Below, one piece after another: positions 26,013-32,890 of a stretch of DNA of 64,000 nucleotides; position 1 is the stretch's first letter, and each line of letters begins with the position of its first letter. A program made the translations under genes and the position numbers. Source of the DNA: a virus; IMG/VR virus record IMGVR_UViG_3300046804_004946, positions 55,840 through 119,839 of that record. One strand, 5' to 3'. The notes below the pieces were generated by a model. It was not told where the DNA came from and ran no database searches. It worked only from the letters and a program-made list of their open reading frames with translations.

Positions 26013-26636
26013 ATGCAACAATTCCTTACAGTAGCCTTGCCCCTTCTGGCAACGGTTACAACCATTTCGGCAACACTGCCATCATCTGCTAGTGCTCCTT
26101 CATATTCTATTATCAAGGAGTTTGAACCAGAGAAGACAGCGATCCTAGAGGTTGCTCCACCGAAGCCAAAAGAAAAAAGGTTAATTTGTAAAGGGTGTAA
26201 TGAAAATGAAAATGTTGCCCTGAGTTATTTTCAGGACATTGGAATTAAAGACAGAAACGCCCTTGCTACTATCATGGGCAATATTAGGCAAGAATCTACG
26301 TTCGTGCCTAATATTTGCGAAGGTGGTAGTATCAGAGCATATCATTCCTGCTGGGGTGGTTATGGTCTGATTCAATGGACATCTGCCAACCGTTATTATG
26401 GATTGGGTGATTTTGCTAAGAAGTTTGGTGGCTCACCATCATCGCTTCACACGCAACTTCGTTATCTAACAAATGAAGTCCAATGGAAAGAGATTGAAGA
26501 TAGGATGAAAATTCCTGGTAAATCTATCAATCGTTACATGGACTATGCGTATAGTTGGATTGGTTGGGGGCATCATGGTGCCCGTACATCTTATGCACAT
26601 GATTATGCCAACCGACTGATCACGGTAGAAGTTTGA
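26013..26636 (+). CDS. Exported lysozyme-like protein (phage tail lysozyme domain)
   Basis: 207 residues. A signal peptide or anchor comes first (FLTVALPLLATVTTISATLP, then SSASA), then a Pro/Lys linker with a CKGC motif near 58-61. The domain IMGNIRQESTFVPNI with GGYGLIQWTSANRYYGL near 88-130 fits the phage-tail-lysozyme family, with Glu in RQES as the likely catalytic acid. Cleaves peptidoglycan from the periplasmic side, by inference. Could be a SAR-type endolysin. Confidence 0.75.
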   Translation: MQQFLTVALPLLATVTTISATLPSSASAPSYSIIKEFEPEKTAILEVAPPKPKEKRLICKGCNENENVALSYFQDIGIKDRNALATIMGNIRQESTFVPNICEGGSIRAYHSCWGGYGLIQWTSANRYYGLGDFAKKFGGSPSSLHTQLRYLTNEVQWKEIEDRMKIPGKSINRYMDYAYSWIGWGHHGARTSYAHDYANRLITVEV

Positions 26637-26644
26637 TACAATAG

Positions 26645-26652
26645 AATAAATA
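26645..26652 (+). promoter_or_regulatory. Late promoter-like AATAAATA
   Basis: AATAAATA directly before the hairpin that ends the lysozyme gene; it precedes the ATG at 26691 by 38 bases. Confidence 0.4.
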
Positions 26653-26674
26653 AGGGGGAGCATACTCCCCCTTT
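26653..26674 (+). terminator. Terminator, weak T tract
   Basis: AGGGGGAG (26653-26660), loop CATA, CTCCCCCT (26665-26672), then TTTAG. Confidence 0.7.
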
Positions 26675-26690
26675 AGTTGATAATTAATTT

Positions 26691-27218
26691 ATGGATTTTA
26701 AAATATATAAGTCTGATTTTATTATTGAAAATCAAAAAGAATTAATAAATCAAATTCATCACTGCCACCAGTTACATCAACAATACTTTAACGGTAAAGA
26801 TTCAACTTGGACATATTCTCAATATAATTTTTTTGCTTTATCTTCACCTTCAATTTTATTCAATAATTTATTTCAGGAATTAAAAAATATTATAACTGAA
26901 TATGTACCAAACGAAACAAAATGGATGCAAAGTTGGTTGAATTATCATCATTCAAATCAAGTTTTAGATTGGCATGATCATTATTGGGATTATCATGGAT
27001 ATATTTGCATTGATCCTAAAAAAACAAGAACAATCTTTGAAAATTATGAAATAATTAATGAGGTTGGAAATATTTACATAGGACCTGGATATAGAAAACA
27101 TAAAGTAATTGTTGATGAAGAGTATGAAGAACCAAGAATTACTCTAGGGTTTGATGTTCAAGTTTCTATAACTGATAATCAACAACCAAATAGTATGTTA
27201 AGTTTAATTCCAATATAA
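26691..27218 (+). CDS. 2OG/Fe(II) oxygenase-like protein
   Basis: 175 residues, AT-rich. LDWHDHYWDYHGYICIDP near 95-112 supplies an HxH/HxD-like first metal pair, VGNIYIGPGYRKHKV near 125 the distal His, and EPRITLGFDVQVS the Arg. A double-stranded beta-helix fold is likely. The metal pair is H-D-H, so the exact ligands are uncertain. Substrate unknown. Confidence 0.6.
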   Translation: MDFKIYKSDFIIENQKELINQIHHCHQLHQQYFNGKDSTWTYSQYNFFALSSPSILFNNLFQELKNIITEYVPNETKWMQSWLNYHHSNQVLDWHDHYWDYHGYICIDPKKTRTIFENYEIINEVGNIYIGPGYRKHKVIVDEEYEEPRITLGFDVQVSITDNQQPNSMLSLIPI

Positions 27219-27302
27219 TTAAGTTTACTTTAAATTTAAATTTTTCAAGACACTAAAATAAAAGTGTGCTATATAGATATATCTTATTTTTTGGAGATTA
27301 TT

Positions 27303-27494
27303 ATGTCACAAAGTATTCAAGAACTTACCACTTTGTTTGCAACATGGCAAACTGAAGATGAAAAGTTTGTAAACGGTAATAATGCTGCTGGAACTAGAGC
27401 ACGTAAAGCATTGCAAGAAATTTCTAAACTTGTTAAAACTCGTAGGTTAGAAATTTCTCAAGAAAAAAATATCAGAAAAGAAAATAAAAATTAA
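27303..27494 (+). CDS. Hc1-like histone H1 homologue (63 aa)
   Basis: From ATG 27303 with GGAGATTATT upstream. LTTLFATWQTEDEKFVNGNN followed by AAGTRARKALQEISKLVKTRR matches the bacterial Hc1-type pattern (acid helix, GNxAAxxR, basic helix). The tail is Lys/Asn/Glu. Such proteins bind DNA nonspecifically in Chlamydia; here it could help host-nucleoid or head packing. Recognition is by pattern only. Confidence 0.65.
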   Translation: MSQSIQELTTLFATWQTEDEKFVNGNNAAGTRARKALQEISKLVKTRRLEISQEKNIRKENKN

Positions 27495-27545
27495 ATTTAA
27501 TTTAAGATTGATGTAATTTTTTTAAATATCTTGTGAGTTTATTTT

Positions 27546-28115
27546 ATGGGAGATAAACCTATTTTAGGGCATTATTATATACCTTCTCAAATGAGTAAGG
27601 ATGTATGTGATCTCATTGTAAAAGATTTTTATGATGAAAGACTTTTGAAACCATCATTATTACATTCTAAAAACAACAATTTAAATACAAAAATTAGAAA
27701 GTCTAATCAACGTTGGCTTGACAAAGATACATGGGTTGCTTCTATGCTTTCCCATTTTATCAGATCAGCAAATATAGAATATTATCATTTTAATTTGACT
27801 GATTGGAAAGATCAAATACAGTTTACTGTATATGAACCACCAGATGGTCATTATAGATGGCACATTGACATGTTAGATTCAAATGGATTTAATGAAATTA
27901 GAAAATTAAGTATTGTTATGTGTTTAAGTTCTCAAAATGATTATGGGGGAGGAGAATTAGAATTGTTTCATCCAACAAAAAAAACGATTAGTTTTAAATT
28001 AGACGCTGGTGACGTTGTTATTTTTCCTTCAATAGTTTCTCATAGGGTAAAAAAAACAACTTGGGGAAGAAGAATTTCTTTAGTTGGGTGGTATGGTGGG
28101 CCACCTTTTGCATAA
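27546..28115 (+). CDS. PKHD-type 2OG/Fe(II) hydroxylase
   Basis: 189 residues. YRWHIDMLD near 105 gives the HxD motif, IVMCLSSQNDYGGGELEL near 126 is the hydroxylase core, and VIFPSIVSHRVKKTTWGRRISLVGWYGGPPF holds the distal His and Arg. Very close to the PKHD/PiuC hydroxylase class and the clearest of the oxygenases in this window. ATG at 27546 following TTTATTTT. Confidence 0.85.
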   Translation: MGDKPILGHYYIPSQMSKDVCDLIVKDFYDERLLKPSLLHSKNNNLNTKIRKSNQRWLDKDTWVASMLSHFIRSANIEYYHFNLTDWKDQIQFTVYEPPDGHYRWHIDMLDSNGFNEIRKLSIVMCLSSQNDYGGGELELFHPTKKTISFKLDAGDVVIFPSIVSHRVKKTTWGRRISLVGWYGGPPFA

Positions 28116-28814
28116 ATGAAAATACCAAAAATAATTCATCAAACTGCTCCAGATCATGAAAAAGATTGGCATCCTATTTGGAAAGAGTGCCAAAAATCTT
28201 GGAAAACTAAATTTAAAGATTTTGAGTACATAATGTGGAGTGATGATGATCTTAGAAATCTTGTTAAAGTTGAGTATTCTGAATTTTTAGAATACTATGA
28301 TTCTTGGCCATATCATATTATGAGAGTTGATTTTGCACGATTTTGCATTCTTCATAAGTATGGGGGAATATATGCAGATATGGATATGTATTGTTACTCT
28401 AATTTTTATAATTTTTTACAATACAAAAGTGTTTATCTCATAGAGTCTTGGCCTAATTGGGGAGAAAAAATTTCTAATTGTTTGATGGCATCTGTCAGAA
28501 AACATAATTTTTGGGAAACCTGTATGAAAAATAGTATTATAAATTTTGATATTATTGAAAATTCAAATTTGTCTTTTAATAAAGTTGATTTTATTTTAAA
28601 TTCTTTTGGACCAAAATATATGTCCAAATTAATTACTGATGAAATTGGAATTTTACCAAAAGAGAGATTTTATCAAGTTCCAAAATATCAATTTAATAAT
28701 GCTGGAAGTGATTATACTTCTAAAAAGTATAAAGAAATATTAGATGAATTTTATACTTTAATTGAAACTAACACTCAATTTTTTACTCGCCATTGCTTAA
28801 CTAGCGTTTGGTAA
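28116..28814 (+). CDS. Glycosyltransferase with DxD sugar-binding motif
   Basis: 232 residues. IPKIIHQTAP near the start, MRVDFARFCILHKYGGIYADMDM near 70-93 with the DxD, and SWPNWGEKISNCLM follow the Gly_transf_sug (OCH1/mannosyltransferase-type) pattern. Likely transfers a hexose to a glycan or protein. It follows the hydroxylase directly (TAA-ATG), so the two may act in series. Confidence 0.8.
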   Translation: MKIPKIIHQTAPDHEKDWHPIWKECQKSWKTKFKDFEYIMWSDDDLRNLVKVEYSEFLEYYDSWPYHIMRVDFARFCILHKYGGIYADMDMYCYSNFYNFLQYKSVYLIESWPNWGEKISNCLMASVRKHNFWETCMKNSIINFDIIENSNLSFNKVDFILNSFGPKYMSKLITDEIGILPKERFYQVPKYQFNNAGSDYTSKKYKEILDEFYTLIETNTQFFTRHCLTSVW

Positions 28815-28820
28815 GGACCC

Positions 28821-28849
28821 TTGACAACCTTACTACCATCCCTTATAAT
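28821..28849 (+). promoter_or_regulatory. Sigma70-like promoter for tRNA operon
   Basis: TTGACA 28821-28826, 17 bases, TATAAT 28844-28849, both consensus. About 85 bases of leader precede the first tRNA, with GGGTT/AACCC and CCTCTC/GAGAGG inverted repeats. Confidence 0.85.
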
Positions 28850-28936
28850 ACTCTTATGGGCAGCGGGGTTCCAACCCTCGCATAAGACCCGCCCCTCTCA
28901 TGCCTCTTAACAATGCACAAACAGAGAGGTCCCTAT

Positions 28937-29008
28937 GGGACTGTTGCTTATTGGTTAAAGCCCACTGCTTATAACGGTGTGAACAGAGTTCAATTCTCTG
29001 CAGTCCTA
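28937..29008 (+). tRNA. tRNA-Ile (TAT)
   Basis: Acceptor GGGACTG/CAGTCCT, D-stem GCTT/AAGC, anticodon arm CACTG-CTTATAA-CGGTG with TAT for codon AUA, T-arm CAGAG-TTCAATT-CTCTG. Confidence 0.85.
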
Positions 29009-29034
29009 TTTGGAAGAATTTGCTCTTCCACAAT

Positions 29035-29108
<74 letters not shown>

Positions 29109-29264
29109 TTGGAGAATTATTCTCCATATATAAAAGTGATAGAGGGTAAGTCCCTGTTATATCCTTATGAGGTATATCACACTTACTCCATCAAATGTAG
29201 GAAGTGCAACACCTCTCGCTGGTTTAGACTGGATGATGTGAAAGGTGATTCTGTCGGCACATAG
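29109..29264 (+). CDS. Possible small Cys-containing protein in tRNA spacer
   Basis: An open frame starting straight after tRNA-Arg runs to TAG 29262-29264. It reads ENYSPYIKVIEGKSLLYPYE and then VYHTYSIKCRKCNTSRWF plus RLDDVKGDSVGT, which looks like real protein with a CxxC motif. There is no ATG: TTG 29109 (51 aa) or GTG 29136 (42 aa) would be the start. No clear ribosome binding site. It may equally be an RNA-processing spacer; a TGGAGAA/TTCTCCA hairpin overlaps its first codons. Confidence 0.35.
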   Translation: MENYSPYIKVIEGKSLLYPYEVYHTYSIKCRKCNTSRWFRLDDVKGDSVGT

Positions 29265-29283
29265 AAATCCCTCCTACCATTAT

Positions 29284-29356
29284 TCCCTTATAGCTCAATT
29301 GGCAGAGCACGGAGCTGTTAACTCTGGGGTTCCTGGTTCGAGTCCAGGTGGGGGAG
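29284..29356 (+). tRNA. tRNA-Asn (GTT)
   Basis: Acceptor TCCCTTA/TGGGGGA, D-stem GCTC/GAGC, anticodon arm CGGAG-CTGTTAA-CTCTG with GTT, T-arm CCTGG-TTCGAGT-CCAGG. Confidence 0.9.
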
Positions 29357-29461
29357 TTGATAGGGTTGGAAATGTTCGATTCTATCATATTTTCACTGCC
29401 CTCTAATGCAGTGAAACTTGCAGAAAGTGTCTTCTGCGGGTGATGGGCACTCATCACCTTT
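29357..29461 (+). ncRNA. Four-hairpin spacer RNA between tRNAs
   Basis: Four inverted repeats in a row: TGATAG/CTATCA, TTTCACTGC/GCAGTGAAA, GCAGAA/TTCTGC and GGTGAT/ATCACC. They fill almost all of the 105-base spacer. It is not tRNA-like. Could be a stable RNA like T4 species C or D, or a set of processing signals. Inference from pairing only. Confidence 0.45.
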
Positions 29462-29462
29462 C

Positions 29463-29534
29463 GCCTCTGTAGCTCAGTGGTAGAGCAACGGTTTTGTAAA
29501 CCGTTGGTCGCTGGTTCAAATCCAGTCGGGGGCT
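29463..29534 (+). tRNA. tRNA-Thr (TGT)
   Basis: Acceptor GCCTCTG/CGGGGGC (with G-T pairs), anticodon arm ACGGT-TTTGTAA-ACCGT with TGT, T-arm CTGG-TTCAAAT-CCAG. Confidence 0.93.
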
Positions 29535-29550
29535 TCTAAAAAAAATTGAT

Positions 29551-30120
29551 ATGATCAGAATAATAGATAACGTTATACCAAAAGATTACCAAGATAAATT
29601 AGAAACCTATTTTTTAGGAACAAATTTTCCTTGGTTTTTTACTTCTGATATAGTTGGTGGTGGGGAATTTTCTGGAGTAGGATTTTCTCATTCTTTGATT
29701 ACTTTGGATAAAAAAAATAAGAGTCCAGCATATGAGCATGTAATTTCTTTAGTTAATCAAATTTCTAATAAAATAAAAATTAATATTTCCGCAATACATG
29801 GTAGAAGTTTTTTACAGATACCATCACGTTCTTCTAAATATAATGACTTATTTCATGTTGATATTGATGAACCACATTTAGTTTATTTGTATTATGTAAA
29901 TAATTCTGATGGAAATACTATTATTTCTAAAGAAAAATTTGAAAAAAATAAATGTTTAATTAAACCAAAAGATTATAAACCAAAAATATTGCAAGAAGTA
30001 TGTCCAAAAAAAGGTAGAGTCGTTGTTTTTGATGGATCTTTATATCATGCTGCAGGAATTCCTAAAAAAAATCCAAGATGTATTTTAAATTTTTCTGTAG
30101 TTGCAAACGACTTGACATAA
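29551..30120 (+). CDS. 2OG/Fe(II) oxygenase-like protein
   Basis: 189 residues. Start MIRIIDNVIPKDYQDKLETYF; FHVDIDEPHLVYLYYVNNSD near 110 gives HxD; VVFDGSLYHAAGIPKKNPRC near 160 gives the distal His and Arg. Lies between two tRNA genes and shares their AT-rich surroundings. Substrate unknown. Confidence 0.7.
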   Translation: MIRIIDNVIPKDYQDKLETYFLGTNFPWFFTSDIVGGGEFSGVGFSHSLITLDKKNKSPAYEHVISLVNQISNKIKINISAIHGRSFLQIPSRSSKYNDLFHVDIDEPHLVYLYYVNNSDGNTIISKEKFEKNKCLIKPKDYKPKILQEVCPKKGRVVVFDGSLYHAAGIPKKNPRCILNFSVVANDLT

Positions 30121-30140
30121 TTTAAAAATTACTATATAAT
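30112..30140 (+). promoter_or_regulatory. Sigma70-like promoter for tRNA-Gly
   Basis: TTGACA 30112-30117 overlaps the oxygenase stop; 17 bases; TATAAT 30135-30140. Confidence 0.85.
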
Positions 30141-30187
30141 ATTCCTATCCGTGTGAAGGAAATGTGCTGGGAGATTTCTCCCATTTT

Positions 30188-30259
30188 GCGGGGTTAGTTC
30201 AGCGGTAGAACGCTATCCTTCCAAGTTAGATGTCGTCGGTTCGATTCCGATACCCCGCT
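30188..30259 (+). tRNA. tRNA-Gly (TCC)
   Basis: Acceptor GCGGGGT/ACCCCGC, D-stem GTTC/GAAC, anticodon loop CTTCCAA with TCC, T-arm TCGG-TTCGATT-CCGA. The anticodon stem has one T-T mismatch. Confidence 0.88.
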
Positions 30260-30286
30260 CTTTTAAAAGTACGGTTTTCCCCCCAC

Positions 30287-30321
30287 TTGACATGATCCCA
30301 AAGAGAATGTTAAAATAAATA
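30287..30321 (+). promoter_or_regulatory. Early promoter with overlapping late box
   Basis: TTGACA 30287-30292, 18 bases, TAAAAT 30311-30316, and AATAAATA at 30314-30321. The overlap would allow both early and late transcription of the beta-barrel gene. Confidence 0.65.
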
Positions 30322-30369
30322 TGTTCAGGTGATGAGACCTCAAATACTCGTTGACTCACTGAAATAAAC

Positions 30370-30412
30370 GGAGTTTGTCGAAACTCCTTACATCCGCAGG
30401 TATTACTCTGCG
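30370..30412 (+). promoter_or_regulatory. Leader hairpins before the beta-barrel gene
   Basis: GGAGTTT-GTCG-AAACTCC (30370-30387) and CGCAG/CTGCG (30395-30412) in a leader of about 110 bases. No T tract, so they look like mRNA-stabilising or regulatory stems. Confidence 0.5.
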
Positions 30413-30433
30413 AGAAACTATAGAGGTACTATT

Positions 30434-30805
30434 ATGTTTAAACCCGCTATCGCAGCTGTTGCTGCATCTCCTTTCCTTGCTTCGGCTGCGTTTGCTGGCC
30501 CTTATGTAGAAAGCAAGACTACCACTGCTCTTGTTGACGGTGATTACACTGGCGCTCAAACCGAACTTCGTGTTGGTTATGAGCAAAAAGTTAGCACTAA
30601 TGGTGTAACTGTGTTTGGTGAAATTGGTCCTGGTTATGAGTGGCGTAATGGTCAAGATGGTCAAGGCGTTGCTGTTGGTGAAGTCGGTATCAACTTCCCT
30701 ATTGCTAATCAACTGACTGGCAAATTCAAAGTTGCTGGTGAGTATGGTTTTGATTCCGAAGTGTTTGGACTCGGTGGCGAACTGAAAGTTCGTTATGCTT
30801 TCTGA
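30434..30805 (+). CDS. Exported outer-membrane beta-barrel-like protein
   Basis: 123 residues. A signal peptide (MFKPAIAAVAASPFLASAAF with cleavage after AFA, before GPYVES) is followed by alternating strands (TELRVGYEQKV, VTVFGEIGPGYEW, GEVGINFPIA, KFKVAGEYGF, ELKVRYAF). The final Phe fits the signature of outer-membrane proteins. Probably sits in the host envelope. Structured leader and strong-looking promoter suggest high expression. Confidence 0.7.
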   Translation: MFKPAIAAVAASPFLASAAFAGPYVESKTTTALVDGDYTGAQTELRVGYEQKVSTNGVTVFGEIGPGYEWRNGQDGQGVAVGEVGINFPIANQLTGKFKVAGEYGFDSEVFGLGGELKVRYAF

Positions 30806-30829
30806 TACTTAACCTTATAAGGTAAGATT

Positions 30830-30854
30830 GGGGAGTTGACAAACTCCCCTTTTT
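30830..30854 (+). terminator. Terminator with -35 box in its loop
   Basis: GGGGAGTT (30830-30837), loop GACA, AACTCCCC (30842-30849), five T. Confidence 0.88.
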
Positions 30855-30864
30855 AATGTATCCT
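30836..30864 (+). promoter_or_regulatory. Promoter inside terminator
   Basis: TTGACA 30836-30841 across arm and loop, 17 bases, TATCCT 30859-30864 (weak -10); a TATATA sits a few bases on. Confidence 0.5.
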
Positions 30865-30886
30865 ATATAAGGAAAGAGAGAAATGA

Positions 30887-31051
30887 ATGAAAATTAATCT
30901 TTGGTATTGCAAAGATATGAAGCAGTGGCGTTGGACTTTAACCGACGATCATCGACCAATCATTAAACAAGAATCTGGACAAAGAGAAAATTTACGCGAT
31001 GCCATGAATGATGTGGCAAATACCGTAGAATATATGATGGACAAAAATTAA
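30887..31051 (+). CDS. Small Trp-rich hypothetical protein (54 aa)
   Basis: ATG 30887 with GAGAG upstream. MKINLWYCKDMKQWRWTLTD then a helix (RENLRDAMNDVANTVEYMM). Compact strand-strand-helix form. Unknown function. Confidence 0.65.
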   Translation: MKINLWYCKDMKQWRWTLTDDHRPIIKQESGQRENLRDAMNDVANTVEYMMDKN

Positions 31052-31059
31052 TTTTTTAT

Positions 31060-31131
31060 GGGCGATTAGCGCAGCGGTAGCGCAGCTGCTTTACACGCAG
31101 TTGGTCATTGGTTCGAATCCGATATTGCCCA
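31060..31131 (+). tRNA. tRNA-Val (TAC)
   Basis: Acceptor GGGCGAT/ATTGCCC, D-stem GCGC/GCGC, anticodon arm GCTGC-TTTACAC-GCAGT with TAC, T-arm TTGG-TTCGAAT-CCGA. Confidence 0.92.
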
Positions 31132-31134
31132 CTT

Positions 31135-31142
31135 TATAAATA
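31135..31142 (+). promoter_or_regulatory. Late promoter TATAAATA
   Basis: Perfect TATAAATA between tRNA-Val and the Dps-like gene. Confidence 0.65.
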
Positions 31143-31158
31143 CCTAAAAAATGGTATA

Positions 31159-31692
31159 ATGGAAACACTGTTTAAACTGTTAAGTGATGCCCAGGCATCT
31201 CTTTTCGTTCTATTTCATAAAACTTGGGTTTATCACTGGAATGTTGTTGGACAAGATTTTCAACAACTTCATACTCTTTTTGGTGGTCAATATGAGACCA
31301 TGTTTGAAGAGATAGATAGATTATCAGAACATATGAGATACTTGAATGTAAAACCTTTGAGTAGTTTAAATCGTGTTCTTGAAGTTTCTAAAATCAAAGA
31401 AGCATCAAGTTCTGCAAATGCGGAAAATATGATTTCCGATCTTCTTCAATCAAATATTGATTTTTGTGATATGATGTCTAAAATATCCGAAGAATCTGAA
31501 CAACAAAAATCATATGCGACTGCAAATCTAGTTCAAGATTTAATGGAGTCTCATGGTAAATTTGTATGGATGCTTCGTTCATTCTCTGATTCTGGATCCA
31601 AAAAAGTTCAAGAAGAAGTAGAAGAAGAAGTAATAGAAGAAATTATTGAAGAGCAAATAAAAGAAAATACTGAAGAACAAATAGAAGAATAG
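31159..31692 (+). CDS. Dps-like ferritin with acidic tail
   Basis: 177 residues from ATG 31159. HKTWVYHWNVVGQDFQQLHT near 20-40 and MFEEIDRLSEHMR near 48-60 match the Dps ferroxidase helix pair (His-26, His-38, Asp-52/53 region). The fold is four-helix bundle to about residue 150. The last ~27 residues are almost all Glu/Ile/Val/Gln (EEVEEEVIEEIIEEQ). Dps proteins bind DNA and take up iron with peroxide; the acid tail is not typical and would repel DNA. Confidence 0.8.
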   Translation: METLFKLLSDAQASLFVLFHKTWVYHWNVVGQDFQQLHTLFGGQYETMFEEIDRLSEHMRYLNVKPLSSLNRVLEVSKIKEASSSANAENMISDLLQSNIDFCDMMSKISEESEQQKSYATANLVQDLMESHGKFVWMLRSFSDSGSKKVQEEVEEEVIEEIIEEQIKENTEEQIEE

Positions 31693-31700
31693 ATGGTATC

Positions 31701-31958
31701 ATGGAAAATTTAAGAATCAGATGTCGCTCCTGTGGTAGGGAGTTAGAGGGGCATCCTACTAAAACTGTAACATGTGGTTGTCCTAATATGGCAACAATTC
31801 GTGGAGGAGTTATCTCAGCAGTTGACTTATCACAAATTGTTATGCTAAACTCTATAAATAATAAATCTAAAAAAGGTGTTCTTACAAATGAAGATATTGC
31901 CTGGCAAGAGGCACGTCGTCAACGTAAAGTAAGACGTTTAGATTTTGAAGTTCGTTGA
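31701..31958 (+). CDS. Zinc-ribbon-like small protein (85 aa)
   Basis: ATG 31701. IRCRSCGRELEGHP and TVTCGCPNMA give CxxC ... CxC, a likely zinc site in the first 30 residues; the C-terminus is helical and basic (WQEARRQRKVRRLDF). Unknown role. Just precedes tRNA-Ser. Confidence 0.65.
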   Translation: MENLRIRCRSCGRELEGHPTKTVTCGCPNMATIRGGVISAVDLSQIVMLNSINNKSKKGVLTNEDIAWQEARRQRKVRRLDFEVR

Positions 31959-31967
31959 GGACTTTTT

Positions 31968-32051
31968 GGAAGTGTGACCGAGTGGTTTAAGGTACTTGTC
32001 TTGAAAACAAGCGTGTTAATAGCACCGTTGGTTCGAATCCAACCACTTCCG
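31968..32051 (+). tRNA. tRNA-Ser (TGA)
   Basis: Acceptor GGAAGTG/CACTTCC, anticodon arm CTTGT-CTTGAAA-ACAAG with TGA, a long variable arm as expected for class II, T-arm GTTGG-TTCGAAT-CCAAC. Confidence 0.93.
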
Positions 32052-32099
32052 TTTTAAATTTAATAATTTCTTAATCACTTTCTTGAAACCAACACATAG

Positions 32100-32127
32100 T
32101 TGACAAGTTGAAACTACTGACTAGACT
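32100..32127 (+). promoter_or_regulatory. Promoter-like TTGACA/TAGACT
   Basis: TTGACA 32100-32105, 16 bases, TAGACT 32122-32127. Confidence 0.45.
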
Positions 32128-32154
32128 AACTAGTAGTATTCAACTTAAAATCCT

Positions 32155-32310
32155 ATGGATCAGCACACCTATGATAATTGGGTGAAGATCAAGGCAACAT
32201 TTGAAGAGTCTGGTAATACGGACAATATGTTTTATAAAAGAGCAGTGGAAATTGTAAAAACCCGCAGAGATCCCCTTGCAAAATTCTTGGAGATGAGAAA
32301 TGATGTATGA
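32155..32310 (+). CDS. Small hypothetical protein (51 aa)
   Basis: ATG 32155. MDQHTYDNWVKIKATFEESG then a helix with RAVEIVKTRRDPLAKFLEM. Overlaps the next gene by 11 bases. Helical, soluble, unknown. Confidence 0.6.
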   Translation: MDQHTYDNWVKIKATFEESGNTDNMFYKRAVEIVKTRRDPLAKFLEMRNDV

Positions 32311-32503
32311 GCAGGAAGAGTTTATTACACGTTCTGAAGTTCAGGAGATGATTGATGCAGCAATACGACGACACAACCGTAATGCTTCTATCATTAGTAT
32401 GTGCGTCGGTTGGGTGGTTCTTGCTTTATTTGCTGAAGGACTTTTAAGGTTAGTAGGTGTTATTCCTCCGCTTTTACCATGGCTCAACATTACCCTGAAA
32501 TAA
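32300..32503 (+). CDS. Small membrane protein (67 aa)
   Basis: An acidic N-terminal helix (EEFITRSEVQEMIDAAIRRH) then one membrane span (IISMCVGWVVLALFAEGLL). First of four tiny single-span proteins in a row with overlapping starts and stops. ATG 32303 is an equal start. Confidence 0.6.
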   Translation: MMYEQEEFITRSEVQEMIDAAIRRHNRNASIISMCVGWVVLALFAEGLLRLVGVIPPLLPWLNITLK

Positions 32504-32679
32504 TTGGTATTGTATTGTTGTTGGTATTTGCAGCAACAATGTTTTATCAAGGTACATGTATTTTAAGAAATCAACGTGGTTATTCTTTACGCGATTACAT
32601 GAAGCAAGATAGCAATAACATGAGAAAAAGATTAGAAGAACTATTAAAAGATAAAATAATTAAAGAGGAAGATGACTAA
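32479..32679 (+). CDS. Small membrane protein (66 aa)
   Basis: One N-terminal span (IIGIVLLLVFAATMFYQG) then a charged cytoplasmic helix (RDYMKQDSNNMRKRLEELL). Overlaps both neighbours. Confidence 0.6.
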   Translation: MAQHYPEIIGIVLLLVFAATMFYQGTCILRNQRGYSLRDYMKQDSNNMRKRLEELLKDKIIKEEDD

Positions 32680-32764
32680 AACACTTTTGATTTCTACGCT
32701 GATTTATGCTATACTTATTGGGTCTTGGATTTATTGGGGTCTTACACATGCTTATCCACGATGA
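32672..32764 (+). CDS. Single-span micro-protein (30 aa)
   Basis: ATG 32672 overlaps the previous stop. MTKTLLISTLIYAILIGSWI and a short Trp-Gly-Leu-Thr-His end; almost all membrane span. Confidence 0.45.
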   Translation: MTKTLLISTLIYAILIGSWIYWGLTHAYPR

Positions 32765-32877
32765 TTTTTCACATAGTAGAAACACTTGCAAATAGTCCAA
32801 TTTGGTTAGGACTTTGTGGATTTGGTATAATTGTAGTTCCTATTATGGGAATTGCATATATACATAATAGAAAATAA
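32761..32877 (+). CDS. Single-span micro-protein (38 aa)
   Basis: ATGA overlap at 32761. PIWLGLCGFGIIVVPIMGIA forms one span, then YIHNRK. Continues the cassette of tiny membrane proteins. Confidence 0.45.
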   Translation: MIFHIVETLANSPIWLGLCGFGIIVVPIMGIAYIHNRK

Positions 32878-32890
32878 GTTTAAATAAAAC

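Noticed and set aside
29224-29457. Minus-strand ORF across tRNA-Asn
   Set aside because: It crosses a well-folded tRNA gene and hairpin spacer; no ribosome site.
29357-29461. Possible additional tRNA in the spacer
   Set aside because: TTCGATT occurs but no acceptor, D or anticodon arm can be built; it fits separate hairpins instead.
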